Origin: Chloroflexota bacterium
Lineage (GTDB): Bacteria > Chloroflexota > Dehalococcoidia > JACQUA01
Assembly: GCA_016210565.1 (NCBI GenBank)
Contig: JACQUA010000173.1
Span: forward strand, 17,860 to 81,859
Reading direction: 5' to 3'
DNA length: 64,000 nt
The notes under the pieces were generated by a model. The model worked only from the letters and a program-made list of their open reading frames with translations, made no database searches and had not been told where the DNA came from. The first letter of the stretch is position 1; each line of letters opens with the position of its first letter. This document shows positions 1 to 9,092 of this stretch, one piece after another. A program made the position numbers and the translations under genes.

Positions 1-2
1 AC

Positions 3-1946
3 GGAAAGATCCTGGCGGTGGATTTGTCAACGGGGCGCATCACTCAGAGTGAAATTGCCCCCGAGTTTGCGCAAAAATATATCGGCGGTCTGGGTTTCGG
101 TTCTAAAATCCTTTACGAAGAAGTGGGACCGGATGTCAATCCCTTCGGCCCCGACAACTTGGTGATTTTCGCCAGCGGTCCTCTAACTGCCACCGCTGCT
201 CCCTGCGCTGGTAGGACTGAGATAACCACCAAATCTCCGTTAACCGGAAGTATTGGCACAGGGAACACCGGGGGGCTCTGGGGGGCCCAACTCAAGCAGG
301 CTGGGTTTGACGTTATTGTCGTCAGAGGTGCGGCTGAGAGACCTACCTACTTGTGGGTCGATAATGATATGTGCGAACTGAGGGACGCCAGCCATCTGTG
401 GGGAAAGGACACGTGTCAGACATCTGATATTCTCCAAGGAGAATTGGGATCATCGTCCGTACCCGGGATTTCGGTGTTATGCATAGGGCCAGCCGGGGAG
501 AACCTGGTTAGATATGCCTGTCCGGTCAACGACTATCATCATGTCGCGGCCAGAGCCGGCGCCGGTGCCGTCATGGGAGCCAAGCGGCTGAAGGCCATAG
601 CAGTACGGGGCACCGGACGGCTGCAGATGGCCCGCCCTGAAGAATTCAGCAAGGCAGCAAGAGAAGCCCGGGAATGCATACTGGCTGCCAAAGCCGCCAA
701 ACAGATGCCGGGCGCCCCAGCCGAAACAAGAAAAGCGTACCTCGAACGAGGCTGTCTCCCCGCTAAGAATTATCAAACAGGGGTTCTGCCGCGTTGGCTG
801 GAGACCAGGGGCGTGGAAGTCGCCCGAAGATACGCGGCGCGAAAAGACGTTACCTGTCACGCCTGCCCGATATCATGCTTCAATCTGGTGGAGATCAACG
901 AAGGCAAATACGCCGGCCTGAAAGTTAATAGGGCGTTCGCGCCCGGCCCGGTCACGGAATGGGGGGCAAAATGCGCCCTGGACAATTTGCCCGCCATCTG
1001 GAAGTGCAAGCAGCTATGTCACGAGCTGGGCATGGACTTCGTGTCAGCTTCTGGCGCTATTGCCTTTACCATGGAGCTATTCCAGAGGGGTATACTGACG
1101 GCGAAAGACACCGGGGGGTTGGAGTTGACCTGGGGCAACGAAGAGGCGGTCGTACGCATGCTGCACCAGATAGCGTCCAGAGAGGCCTTCGGCGATATTC
1201 TCGCCGAAGGAAGCGTGGCAGCAGCCGCCAGAATCGGGAAGGGCAGCGAACGGTATGTGATGGCCATCAAAGGTATGGAGATGATGTCGCAGGACCCGAG
1301 ATCGGGCTACCGGGGGTACGTTCTCGGCACCCTGACTAACCCCCGAGGCGGAGACAACGTCAAGACCACTCACTGCCACGCCGACCGCTATAACCCTCAC
1401 TGGTGGGTTGAGAGGTTCGACATATTTGAGGATGTGAAGGCAAAGATATACAGCATGCCTCCGGAACAGGTGGCCGATACCTGGGAAGGCAAACCGTTGA
1501 TGTGCAAGTGGTACGAGGACCTGTACTCGGCGGTCAACGCCCTCGGCCTTTGCATTTTCGCCTCGGGCCACGAAACCTCCCTCGGACCAACCTACCTCTC
1601 CCGGCTGTTCTCGGCCTGCACCGGTTGGGACACAACCCCAGAGGACATTATGAGGTCTGGCGAAAGGATCTTTACCCTGATGAAGTCCTACGCCGTAAGG
1701 CAAGGTCTCACCAGGAAAGATGACGCTTGGCCGGAACGGTTTTACACGGAACCGATGCCGGAGGGTCCGGCGAGAGGCGCCGTGCTGGACCGGGAAACGA
1801 CCGAACGGGTGCTCGATGAGTACTACGACGTGAGAGGCTGGGACAGGCAATCGGGAGCCCCCACCGCGGAGAGGCTGAACCAGCTTGGGCTGGGCGGTGT
1901 TGCCGACGACCTGTTGAAAATGGCTCTTATCCGACATCAGGGCTAG
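3..1946 (+). CDS. Aldehyde:ferredoxin oxidoreductase (AOR family), 5' end outside window
   Basis: Tungsto- or molybdopterin oxidoreductase of the AOR family, expected to oxidise an aldehyde to the acid with ferredoxin as acceptor in the cytoplasm. The reading frame is open from base 3 and begins GKILAVDLSTG, which in this family normally follows about five to ten residues (MYGYxGK...). The true start is therefore upstream of the window and the GTG at 18 is not the start. The cluster motif CHACPISC (CxxCxxxC, bases about 855-880) and a later Cys in LGLCIF give the four expected [4Fe-4S] ligands. The pterin-domain stretch DPRSGYRGYVLGT is present. Length (about 648 visible residues) is typical. 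An MmgE/PrpD gene follows in the same direction after 82 bases. The aldehyde is unknown. Confidence 0.93.
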   Translation, partial: GKILAVDLSTGRITQSEIAPEFAQKYIGGLGFGSKILYEEVGPDVNPFGPDNLVIFASGPLTATAAPCAGRTEITTKSPLTGSIGTGNTGGLWGAQLKQAGFDVIVVRGAAERPTYLWVDNDMCELRDASHLWGKDTCQTSDILQGELGSSSVPGISVLCIGPAGENLVRYACPVNDYHHVAARAGAGAVMGAKRLKAIAVRGTGRLQMARPEEFSKAAREARECILAAKAAKQMPGAPAETRKAYLERGCLPAKNYQTGVLPRWLETRGVEVARRYAARKDVTCHACPISCFNLVEINEGKYAGLKVNRAFAPGPVTEWGAKCALDNLPAIWKCKQLCHELGMDFVSASGAIAFTMELFQRGILTAKDTGGLELTWGNEEAVVRMLHQIASREAFGDILAEGSVAAAARIGKGSERYVMAIKGMEMMSQDPRSGYRGYVLGTLTNPRGGDNVKTTHCHADRYNPHWWVERFDIFEDVKAKIYSMPPEQVADTWEGKPLMCKWYEDLYSAVNALGLCIFASGHETSLGPTYLSRLFSACTGWDTTPEDIMRSGERIFTLMKSYAVRQGLTRKDDAWPERFYTEPMPEGPARGAVLDRETTERVLDEYYDVRGWDRQSGAPTAERLNQLGLGGVADDLLKMALIRHQG

Positions 1947-2028
1947 GAGGCAGGCCGTCGCTCAGGGCATTGACGAACCCTCACAGCCACGAGTTCTTCC
2001 AGGAAAATCATCAAGAAAGAGGAAAACC

Positions 2029-3432
2029 ATGCAAGCAACTGAACATGTAGCAAACTGGATCGTCAACACGAAGTATGAGGACATGCCCGCGGAGGCTAAG
2101 CGGGTTGCCCAGGACACCGCTTTTGATTGCCTCGGCGTGACTCTGGCGGGCTCGGCCCAGCCTTTGGGTAGCATCATCCTGAGCTACGGCCAACAACTCG
2201 GAGGCGTGGCCGAGGCTACCATGATCCCGAACGGGCGGCGAATAGCTGCAAGCAATGCCGCCCTGGTCAACGGGACACTGGCCCATGCTTTGGACTTCGA
2301 TGACCGTAGCGGGTTTGCCCATTCGGCCTCCGTCCTTCTCCCGACCCTGTTAGCAATGGCCGAGAAGACGGGGGCTTCGGGGCGCGACTTTGTGGAGGCG
2401 TACATTGTAGGCCACGAGGTCGGCGAAGCACTGTCGCCGCGCGGCAAGACGGGCGAATATCCCTTCCAAAAACAGGCCGTAAGCGGCCGCATGGGCGCTA
2501 CCGCGGCCTGCTCCAAGCTTCTCAAACTAGACCAGAGACAGATTAGAGTGGCGCTGGGAATTGCCGGCTCCATGGCTTCAGGACTCGAACATAACCTGGG
2601 TACCATGACGAACCCTCTCCACGCTGGGTTGGCGGCGCGCGATGGTGTCATGGCCACGGAATTGGCTGCCCGTGGGTGGACGGCCGGCGAACGCATCCTG
2701 GAACACCCTAACGGATTTATCAACGCCTTTCTTGGTCCGGCCTGGCTAGGCCAGCAGCAGGCAGGGCACCTCCTGGTCGAGCGCCTCGGAAATCCCTTCC
2801 GCATCCAGGACATGGTAATGATCAAGAAGTATCCTTGCGGCGGGTCGAACCATTTCACCATAGACGCCCTGTTGGAGTTGATGCGGGAGCATCACTTCGA
2901 CTATCGCGATGTCGCTGAAGTAGAGGTGTCCCAGGCCTACTATTCCCACTACATAGACCCCATAAACGAAAAACCCCGCACCGGGCTGCAGGGTAAATTC
3001 AGCATGGTCTACAACGCTGCTGCTGCGCTGGTGCTGGGAAAAGTGGATATCGATACTTTTACCGATGAACGTGTCAACGACCCTCGCATCCGGGAAACCA
3101 TCGACAAGATTCGAATGCGGGTGTTGTCAAGATACGAGATAGCCTACGCCGACGAAGAGCGTCACTGGCCCGGCGGCGGGTCTACGGGAATGACCGGAAG
3201 GCCGATCGTAGTCCGGCTCAAGAGCGGAAAGGTCGTGAGCAAGCTCATCCCGCCTGACCACATACTGGGCGGACCAAAGAACCAATGGGGCTTTGACGGC
3301 ATCCGCGCCAAGTTCGAAAGCAACGCGCGTCGGGTGCTCCCTGAACAGAAAGTTCAGGAGGCCGTGCGGGTGTGGTCTAAATTGGACGAAATACAAAGTA
3401 TTCGCGAGGCTATCCCTTCCATCTTGGCGTGA
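2029..3432 (+). CDS. MmgE/PrpD family protein (copy 1)
   Basis: 467-residue member of the MmgE/PrpD fold, which includes 2-methylcitrate dehydratase, cis-aconitate decarboxylase and iminodisuccinate epimerase. The family signature is clear: N-terminal helical domain with ALVNGTLAHALDFDD (about residues 83-97), then the second domain with KYPCGGSNHFTIDALLEL. ATG at 2029 follows an AGAGGA ribosome site. It is divergent from the two tandem copies at 12307 and 14061, which resemble each other more than either resembles this one. Downstream of the AOR gene and probably co-transcribed. Family members outside the methylcitrate cycle are poorly characterised and no methylcitrate synthase is nearby, so the substrate is open. 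Confidence 0.85.
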   Translation: MQATEHVANWIVNTKYEDMPAEAKRVAQDTAFDCLGVTLAGSAQPLGSIILSYGQQLGGVAEATMIPNGRRIAASNAALVNGTLAHALDFDDRSGFAHSASVLLPTLLAMAEKTGASGRDFVEAYIVGHEVGEALSPRGKTGEYPFQKQAVSGRMGATAACSKLLKLDQRQIRVALGIAGSMASGLEHNLGTMTNPLHAGLAARDGVMATELAARGWTAGERILEHPNGFINAFLGPAWLGQQQAGHLLVERLGNPFRIQDMVMIKKYPCGGSNHFTIDALLELMREHHFDYRDVAEVEVSQAYYSHYIDPINEKPRTGLQGKFSMVYNAAAALVLGKVDIDTFTDERVNDPRIRETIDKIRMRVLSRYEIAYADEERHWPGGGSTGMTGRPIVVRLKSGKVVSKLIPPDHILGGPKNQWGFDGIRAKFESNARRVLPEQKVQEAVRVWSKLDEIQSIREAIPSILA

Positions 3433-3725
3433 GCGGCTGCGCCGCGATTTGACGGACAAGCCGCGGCCCGTTGGGTTCGTCGCCCGGGATCCGCGCGGCA
3501 ACCGTCTATCGTGAGCCACGAACAAACTCTGGTCGCCTGCAAGGTTGGTAATTGACAGGCTGCAAATTGTGCCGGCGAACGTTTTTCCGCCGGGGGGAAC
3601 AAACTGGCCTTATGGGCATAACTGACACCAAACCCGGTGGGTGAGTTATCGCCATTGACTTGCTGCCCCGAAGATCCCCTGCTGCACGAAACACGAATCG
3701 CCCGCGCCCAACCGGGCCATGCTGC
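3433..3725 (+). other. Intergenic region without a recognised gene
   Basis: About 290 bases between the MmgE/PrpD stop and the promoter of the DNA methyltransferase. I see no convincing coding signal, terminator with U-run, or dispersed repeat. Confidence 0.5.
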
Positions 3726-3755
3726 TTGACAAGGAGACGTCCAGACGTCTATTAT
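3726..3755 (+). promoter_or_regulatory. Consensus promoter with duplicated GACGTC in the spacer
   Basis: TTGACA (3726-3731) and TATTAT (3750-3755) are separated by 18 bp. The spacer holds two GACGTC hexamers (3736-3741 and 3744-3749), 2 bp apart. The ATG of the methyltransferase gene begins 8 bases after the -10 hexamer, so the transcript is predicted to be leaderless or nearly so. No Shine-Dalgarno sequence is visible. The hexamer pair could be an operator or the enzyme's own recognition site (inference). Confidence 0.7.
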
Positions 3756-3762
3756 TCAGGGC

Positions 3763-4926
3763 ATGAAGCCGGAGAAGGCGAATACAGAGAACGCCAGATA
3801 CGCCCCGGGGCAGGTGCGAGACGCGATTATTCAGGTCCTGTCTCTGACATCGAAGCCGCTATCTGTCAGTGAAATCCAGGAACGTGTCTCCTGCATCATC
3901 GGGTCTACGCCCGACTCATCCGTTCGCTCGTATCTGCGCCTGAACACTCCCGACCTTTTCGTGCGGGAGACCCGCGGGATGTATGCGGTGCAAACAACAC
4001 CCGGGGGAGTCCAGAAGGGCTTTCCTGATCTCCAGCCATGGCGTGAACCCGCCCGGTTTGGCAAATCTACCATTGTTCATGCTGACTGCTTCGACTGGAT
4101 AGCACAACAACAGGATAACGCCTTTCACGCCGTTGTCACCGACCCACCCTATGGTCTGTATGAGTATTCACCGGAACAACAGAATAAGCTCCGGAGCGGC
4201 AAAGGCGGCGTATGGCGAATTCCGCCGTCCTTCGACGGGCACGATAGAAGCCCCCTACCGAGATTCACTACCCTAACCCCACAGCAACTCAGGGACCTCA
4301 GGACGTTCTTCTTCTACTGGGCGAGACTGCTTCTGCCCAAAATAGTCCCCGGCGCACACGTCGTCGTTGCCTCCAGCCCGCTGGTGTCACACATAGTCTC
4401 GGGATCGTTGTCAGACGCCGGATTGGAACGGCGAGGGGAGATCATCCGCCTGACCATGACCCTGCGAGGCGGCGATCGTCCGAAGGCCGCTCACAATGAG
4501 TTCCCCGGCGTCAGCGTCATGCCGCGCTCAATGTGGGAACCATGGCTTGTCTACCGGAGACCAGTCGAAGGGAGAGTACAGGATAACCTGAGGAAATGGG
4601 CCACCGGAGGCTTTCGCCGGCCGTCTCCTGAGAAGCCTTTCGGGGATGTGATCGTATCGGCGCCGACCAGGAAAGCCGAACGCGCCCTGGCCCCACACCC
4701 GAGCCTAAAGCCCCAGGCGTTTCTCAGGCAGGTTGTCCGCGCGGTGCTGCCGCTGGGCCAGGGGACAATTCTCGACCCCTTCGCCGGAGCCGGGTCCACT
4801 CTGGCTGCAGCCGAGGCCGTCGGCTATCAGTGCACCGGAATCGAGAAGGACGTACGTTTCTTTGACATGGCTTGCGATTCCATCCCCAGACTGATACGCT
4901 TCACGCCGAACGGGGAACGCCCGTGA
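3763..4926 (+). CDS. Type II DNA methyltransferase, beta-class amino-MTase
   Basis: 387-residue N6-adenine or N4-cytosine methyltransferase. Motif IV is TDPPYG (DPPY, residues 127-130). The SAM-binding motif I DPFAGAGST lies near the C terminus (338-346), preceded by HPSLKPQ (motif X region). This IV-then-I order marks the beta class. Residues 15-78 (VRDAIIQVL...SYLRLNTPDLF) look like a winged-helix domain in front of the catalytic part, possibly used in DNA binding or self-regulation. It is convergent with a PD-(D/E)xK protein at 5057-5659, forming a likely type II restriction-modification pair. Its start lies right behind a strong promoter with no leader. Target sequence not determinable from the protein. 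Confidence 0.9.
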   Translation: MKPEKANTENARYAPGQVRDAIIQVLSLTSKPLSVSEIQERVSCIIGSTPDSSVRSYLRLNTPDLFVRETRGMYAVQTTPGGVQKGFPDLQPWREPARFGKSTIVHADCFDWIAQQQDNAFHAVVTDPPYGLYEYSPEQQNKLRSGKGGVWRIPPSFDGHDRSPLPRFTTLTPQQLRDLRTFFFYWARLLLPKIVPGAHVVVASSPLVSHIVSGSLSDAGLERRGEIIRLTMTLRGGDRPKAAHNEFPGVSVMPRSMWEPWLVYRRPVEGRVQDNLRKWATGGFRRPSPEKPFGDVIVSAPTRKAERALAPHPSLKPQAFLRQVVRAVLPLGQGTILDPFAGAGSTLAAAEAVGYQCTGIEKDVRFFDMACDSIPRLIRFTPNGERP

Positions 4927-4956
4927 CGAATTGCAGAAGAAATCCGCTCTGCGAGA

Positions 4957-5033
4957 AAAGACCCTTCGAATGCGCTCAGGGTGACAGCCGCCCCTACCTG
5001 TCATTGTCATTCTGAGCGAAGCGAAGAATCTTT
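4957..5033. repeat. Inverted repeat, CTGAGCGAAGCGAAG family
   Basis: GACCCTTCGAATGCGCTCAG...GTGACA (left) and TGTCATTCTGAGCGAAGCGA (right) form an imperfect inverted repeat of about 28 bp arms, placed exactly between the convergent methyltransferase and nuclease genes. The same family recurs at 19621-19720, 36934-37020 and 51785-52140. It could act as a bidirectional terminator here. Confidence 0.75.
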
Positions 5034-5056
5034 GCCCCTGATTCTGCGATTAAGCA

Positions 5057-5659
5057 CTAAGCACGGTATACCCAGTTTTGCCTCAGTTTCTGAATACCGT
5101 CCTTGTGAAGCGTGGCTGTTCGGGTGCCAAGTTCGCCCCTGGGGTTCCTCCTGAAATCTGATATCGTCACGTGTCCCAGGTATACCTCCGTGAACGCCAG
5201 GGGACGACGTTCCACAGCCGGTTCCGTTTCCGCGTCGAGTTCATACACAAAAACGCACATCCACTGGTCCCTCGCCCCGTGGGTGTCAACGGCGCCCCCG
5301 GCCTTCCTTGTCGTCTTGATCTCAACTCCCTCCGTTCCTGCTCTGACCGCATTCCCGGCATACAAGCCCTGCACAATCAGGTCGGGATGGCCGTTGAAAT
5401 AACGGTTCTCGGTGAGAACACGTGAATGCCTGGCAAGAGCCACGGTGAGCATATCTGAGAGAACGCCCGACATGATAGCGGGCCGCAGCATGTCATCCAG
5501 TCTCCCGAGCCCTTTGCCGGTCAGATACGAGTTGACGTCGTAGAAGAAGTCGTAGACATCCTGCATTGCCATCTGGAAGTCCTGCGGCCTTAATTCAAAG
5601 GGAAAGACCGCCGCAGGGTTGAACTTCCCTGGGTCGACCGTGTTTCGAGCAATCGTCAC
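5057..5659 (-). CDS. Putative type II restriction endonuclease, PD-(D/E)xK fold
   Basis: About 200 residues. The core is GHPDLIVQG...GVEIKTTRK: with the start chosen here D93, E113 and K115 form a PD-Xn-ExK nuclease triad, an arrangement typical of restriction enzymes, and 20 residues apart as usual. The frame is open to 5743, but that longer form would overlap the end of the upstream gene by 47 bases. GTG at 5659 has GGGTGAGG upstream and is preferred. Its only partner in range is the convergent methyltransferase. No close named family recognised; assignment rests on motif plus context. A Vsr-like or solitary nuclease is less likely. Confidence 0.7.
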   Translation of the reverse strand: MTIARNTVDPGKFNPAAVFPFELRPQDFQMAMQDVYDFFYDVNSYLTGKGLGRLDDMLRPAIMSGVLSDMLTVALARHSRVLTENRYFNGHPDLIVQGLYAGNAVRAGTEGVEIKTTRKAGGAVDTHGARDQWMCVFVYELDAETEPAVERRPLAFTEVYLGHVTISDFRRNPRGELGTRTATLHKDGIQKLRQNWVYRA

Positions 5660-5696
5660 GGATGCCTCACCCGCACAGGAGAAGCGGAGACCGCAG

Positions 5697-6035
5697 TCAC
5701 CTGGCGCGACGGCGCACCGAACCGACCTGCTTGTAAACCCCACGCGATACCCTGACGGTCAGATTGCCGGCAATACGCCCCTCTGCCCTTTTCCTGTCCA
5801 TGTTTTCGCTGTGTTTTTTCATCAGCGCAACTATGTCATCTGCCTCCATCTCATTGACGATAAGGAATTTCGCTTTCCCCCCGGAGGGTTCGGTATTCTC
5901 GTAGAGGGTCGACTTGAGGAAGCCCGGGGTCAGGAGTATGTCGGGCAAATGAATCCCGGTATACCATTCTTTTAGCTCGGCCTCCCGCGCCGGATCAGCC
6001 AGATTGGTCTCCACTACTAAAGCCCATTTTGCCAT
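5697..6035 (-). CDS. EthD-like / dimeric alpha-beta barrel protein
   Basis: 112-residue small protein. The segment WYTGIHLPDILLTPGFLKSTLYE, with the His in a WY..HLPD context followed by a beta strand, is typical of the dimeric alpha-beta barrel (EthD, DUF4286-like) superfamily. Members bind or process small aromatic or polyketide-like molecules, or have no known role. ATG at 6035 is preceded by GAAAGGGGGAAAA, a good ribosome site. Thirty-seven bases separate its stop from the preferred start of the nuclease gene, so the two may share a transcript. Function unassigned. Confidence 0.7.
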   Translation of the reverse strand: MAKWALVVETNLADPAREAELKEWYTGIHLPDILLTPGFLKSTLYENTEPSGGKAKFLIVNEMEADDIVALMKKHSENMDRKRAEGRIAGNLTVRVSRGVYKQVGSVRRRAR

Positions 6036-6130
6036 GTTTTGTTTTCCCCCTTTCGAGAATAGTTAAACCCCGATTACGCATGTGCTAATACCAACGCATT
6101 AATTCGCGAGGCATCGCCCAACCCTTAGGG

Positions 6131-6172
6131 GCTTGATTTATCAAGCCTTACGCAGGTTTGATAAATCAAACC
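6131..6172. repeat. Two adjacent perfect palindromes with TTGAT/ATCAA cores
   Basis: GCTTGATTTATCAAGC (6131-6146) and GGTTTGATAAATCAAACC (6155-6172) are perfect palindromes 8 bp apart. They resemble FNR/CRP half-sites but with a 2-bp rather than 4-bp centre, so I treat them as dispersed palindromic repeats between divergent contexts rather than as proven operators. Confidence 0.6.
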
Positions 6173-6250
6173 GCTGCGGGGTCGGAGCTGCGCCATCACG
6201 CTGCAAGTATTATTGCGTTTGTATTATTTGGCTTCATTCTTCCCCACCCC

Positions 6251-6272
6251 CCGCAGGCTAAAGGACCTGCGG
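6251..6272. repeat. CCGCAGG...CCTGCGG hairpin repeat at end of the MoaD-like gene
   Basis: Arms CCGCAGG and CCTGCGG, loop CTAAAGGA. It is the same element that forms the 42-bp tandem array after nusB (62821-62973). The TAG stop of the MoaD-like gene (6258-6260 on the minus strand) lies inside it. Confidence 0.8.
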
Positions 6273-6596
6273 CCACCCCCCACCCGGCGCAGGGATAACC
6301 CGGCCAGTTGCGCCGCCGGCCATGGGGGGCAGGAAGATGATTTTGTCGCCATCGGATAGCTTCGTGTCCAGGCCCTGGAGGTGATAAACCGGCTGGCTGT
6401 TGACCATGACCAGCACCCCCAGGTTGAATTCCTTCCCCTCTTCATCCAGGACAGCTTCGACGAAGCCGCGGGACCAGCTCCGCTTCATCTCCGACACGAA
6501 TCCTCCCACGGTACCGTCGGGGACCTCCACCACCCCCTTGCTCCGCCCGGCCAGGTCGGCGTAGTGGCCGTATATTTCTACATCAATGCGAGTCAA
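6258..6596 (-). CDS. MoaD/ThiS-like sulfur-carrier protein with C-terminal extension
   Basis: 112-residue beta-grasp protein. YGHYADLAGRSKGVVEVPDGTV at the start, VMVNSQPVYHLQGLDTKLSDGDKIIFLPPMAGG towards the end and the Gly-Gly at residues 94-95 are the hallmarks of MoaD (molybdopterin synthase small subunit) or the W/Mo-associated MoaD-like proteins. Normally Gly-Gly is the C terminus that is adenylated and thiocarboxylated. Here 17 further residues follow, the last ones coded by a dispersed hairpin repeat that also supplies the stop codon. Either the tail is removed by a protease or the protein is inactive as a carrier. A role in the cofactor of the many Mo/W enzymes in this window is plausible. 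Confidence 0.82.
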   Translation of the reverse strand: MTRIDVEIYGHYADLAGRSKGVVEVPDGTVGGFVSEMKRSWSRGFVEAVLDEEGKEFNLGVLVMVNSQPVYHLQGLDTKLSDGDKIIFLPPMAGGATGRVIPAPGGGWPQVL

Positions 6597-6835
6597 TGGT
6601 GCAGTTCCTTTCCGGTAGCTTTCAGCTATCAGCCTTCAGCAGCCGTAGCGATCCCGATGCATCGGGACGACGCGTCGGGACAAGGGGCGTCGCTACGGGG
6701 GTCCAGACTTCTTCCCGGCCCCACGAAGTGGTGGGTTGCGCTCGCGGAGTACGATACACCGGCAAAGGCGACTTAACCGGCAACTGGTGAAGGGCCTCCA
6801 CTGGGCCGCCGGCTCGCTTCACCCACCCTGCATCG
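6597..6835. repeat. Composite of dispersed repeats between moaD-like gene and uvrB
   Basis: Contains a CAGCTATCAGCCTTCAGC-type element (about 6616-6645), an ATCCCGATGCATCGGGA palindrome (6650-6667) inside a GTAGCGA...TCGCTAC inverted repeat, and CTTCACCCACCCTGC (6819-6833) of the GGGTGGG family. No gene seen. Confidence 0.6.
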
Positions 6836-8869
6836 CTATCTGGATCTCCCTCGGGCATGATGCTTCCCTCCGGCAACGGAAAGTCCTTCTTCCTCCAGAT
6901 ACAGGTCTCTCTTCAACTCCACGATGCGGTCGCGGAGCAGGGCCGCCTTCTCGAATTCCAGGTTCCGAGCCGCCCCCTTCATTTGGCCTTCCAGGTCTTT
7001 CACCAGCCGGAAGACCTCCTCCTTGCTTACCGGTTTGCCTCCGGCTTCGTACGGCGTCTTCGCCTCGGCCACCATTCTCACGCGCTCGGTGATATCCTTG
7101 ATGGCCTTTTTGATTCCCTGGGGGGTGATGCCATGCTCTTTATTGTAGGCGATCTGGATCTTGCGGCGGCGGTAGGTCTCCTCGACCGCCGCTTTCATGG
7201 AGCCGGTCATGCCGTCCGCATACATGATGACATGGCCCTCCACGTGCCGGGCCGCCCGCCCCATGGTCTGGATCAGGGCTTCCTTAGAACGGAGATAGCC
7301 TTCCTTGTCGGCATCGAGAATGGCCACCAGGCTCACCTCCGGCAGGTCCAGGCCTTCCCGCAGCAGGTTGATGCCCACCACCACATCATAGACCCCCAGG
7401 CGCAGGTCTCTCAGGATTTCCACCCTTTCCAGGGTCTGTATCTCGGAATGGAGATAGTGGGTGCGCACGCCCATTTCCTTCAGGTAATCGGCCAGCTCCT
7501 CGGCCAGCCGCTTGGTCATGGTGGTCACCAGGCACCGCTCCTTGCGCCCGGTGCGGACCTTTATCTGGTGCATCAGGTCGTCGATCTGCCCCTCGATGGG
7601 CTTGACCTCGATGGTGGGTTCCAGAAGACCGGTGGGCCGGATGAGCTGCTCCACCACCTGCTGGCTTTTGTCGAATTCAAAAGGCCCCGGGGTGGCCGAG
7701 ACATAGACTGTCTGGCGGGTCCGTTCCTCGAACTCGGCGAAGTTCAGAGGACGGTTGTCCAGCGCAGAGGGAAGGCGAAATCCGAAGTCTATCAGGGTTT
7801 TCTTCCGGGTCATGTCGCCGTTGTACATCCCGCGCACCTGGGGGAGGGTCATGTGCGACTCGTCGATGAAAAGCAGAAAGTCGTCGGGGAAATAGTCCAG
7901 CAGGGTCCACGGCGCGCTCCCAGGAGCGCGCCGTGAGATGTGCCGGGAATAGTTCTCGATGCCGTTGCAGTAACCCGTCTCCCGCAGCATTTCGATGTCG
8001 TAGTTGGTCCGCGACTCCAATCGGGCCGCTTCCAGCACCTTGCCCTGCTCCTTCAGATCGGCGACCCTTTGCTCCAGCTCGGCCTGAATATCAACTATGG
8101 CCTCGAACAGCTTCTCCTGGGAAGTGACAAAATGCTTGGCCGGGTAGATGTCGATGCAGCCGCTCTCGCCCAGTATTTCACCGGTCAACGGGTCGGTTTT
8201 CACGATGCGCTCCAGCTCGTCGCCCCACATCTCCAGGCGCACGCCCGTCTCCTCGTAGGCCGGCAGGACCTCCAGCGTGTCTCCCCGGATGCGGAATTTC
8301 CCCCGGGAAAAGTCCACGTCATTGCGCTCGTACTGCATCTCCACCAGCCGCCGCACCAGGCGGTCGCGGTCGTATTTCTCGCCCTTCTTCAGCGAAAGCA
8401 CGAACCGGTAGTATTCCTCGGGGGAACCCAGACCGTAGATGCACGAGACCGAGGCCACGATCAGCGTGTCCTTCCGCTCAAACAGCGCCCTGGTGGCGGC
8501 ATGCCGGAGCTTATCGATTTCCTCGTTGATGTCGGTCTCTTTTTCGATGTAGGTATCGGTATGGGGGATGTAGGCTTCCGGCTGGTAATAATCGTAGTAG
8601 CTCACAAAGTATTCCACGGCGTTATCGGGAAAAAACTCCTTGAACTCCGTGTAAAGCTGGGCCGCCAGGGTCTTGTTGTGGCAAATGACCAGGGTGGGCC
8701 GCTGGACCTTCTCGACCACGTTGGCCACGGTGAAGGTCTTGCCGCTGCCGGTCACGCCCAGCAGCGTTTGCTTCTGGATCCCCCTGTTCAGGCCCTCCAC
8801 CAGGCTAACAACGGCCTGGGGTTGGTCGCCGGTGGGTTGGAAATCAGAGACAATCTTGAAATCAGCCAT
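6836..8869 (-). CDS. uvrB: UvrABC system protein B
   Basis: Excision-repair helicase-like subunit that receives damaged DNA from UvrA and recruits UvrC. 677 residues from the preferred ATG at 8869 ([10 protein letters not shown]). The frame extends to a TTG at 8905, but family members begin at this point. Walker A is GVTGSGKT, the beta-hairpin region [12 protein letters not shown] is intact, [17 protein letters not shown] is the DEAH-like motif II, and [19 protein letters not shown] is motif VI. The C-terminal UVR domain ([25 protein letters not shown]) binds UvrC. Complete and normal in length. No other uvr gene is nearby. Confidence 0.97.
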   Translation of the reverse strand: MADFKIVSDFQPTGDQPQAVVSLVEGLNRGIQKQTLLGVTGSGKTFTVANVVEKVQRPTLVICHNKTLAAQLYTEFKEFFPDNAVEYFVSYYDYYQPEAYIPHTDTYIEKETDINEEIDKLRHAATRALFERKDTLIVASVSCIYGLGSPEEYYRFVLSLKKGEKYDRDRLVRRLVEMQYERNDVDFSRGKFRIRGDTLEVLPAYEETGVRLEMWGDELERIVKTDPLTGEILGESGCIDIYPAKHFVTSQEKLFEAIVDIQAELEQRVADLKEQGKVLEAARLESRTNYDIEMLRETGYCNGIENYSRHISRRAPGSAPWTLLDYFPDDFLLFIDESHMTLPQVRGMYNGDMTRKKTLIDFGFRLPSALDNRPLNFAEFEERTRQTVYVSATPGPFEFDKSQQVVEQLIRPTGLLEPTIEVKPIEGQIDDLMHQIKVRTGRKERCLVTTMTKRLAEELADYLKEMGVRTHYLHSEIQTLERVEILRDLRLGVYDVVVGINLLREGLDLPEVSLVAILDADKEGYLRSKEALIQTMGRAARHVEGHVIMYADGMTGSMKAAVEETYRRRKIQIAYNKEHGITPQGIKKAIKDITERVRMVAEAKTPYEAGGKPVSKEEVFRLVKDLEGQMKGAARNLEFEKAALLRDRIVELKRDLYLEEEGLSVAGGKHHARGRSR

Positions 8870-8930
8870 GTCAGTCAGCACTCTATGATACCATACCCGC
8901 CCCAAACCGGTCTCATCGAGAAACCTGTAG

Positions 8931-8949
8931 CACAGGCTTCTCGCCTGTG
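8931..8949. repeat. CACAGGC...GCCTGTG inverted repeat
   Basis: CACAGGCTTCTCGCCTGTG. Same family at 21563-21582, 27223-27241, 57377-57395, 58373-58392 and 63899-63918. Confidence 0.75.
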
Positions 8950-9092
8950 GCTTGAAGCACCCGGTAGCGGCACGCCGCCAGGCCGCGGCCGGCTTTGGCG
9001 GTCGTCACGCGACCGGTCCCGACGGGGTGGGGTGGGGGAATCTTGAATCCTGGAATCCTTCTTGAAGTGCCAACACCGCTGGTGATTTCACA

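Noticed and set aside
6131..6172. Pair of TTGAT/ATCAA palindromes as FNR boxes
   Set aside because: The centre is 2 bp instead of 4 and the arms extend as perfect palindromes, which fits dispersed repeats better.
6857..9046. Long plus-strand open frames (359 and 368 codons) opposite uvrB
   Set aside because: They are antisense shadows of a conserved gene in GC-rich DNA, with His/Gln/Leu-rich composition and no family features.
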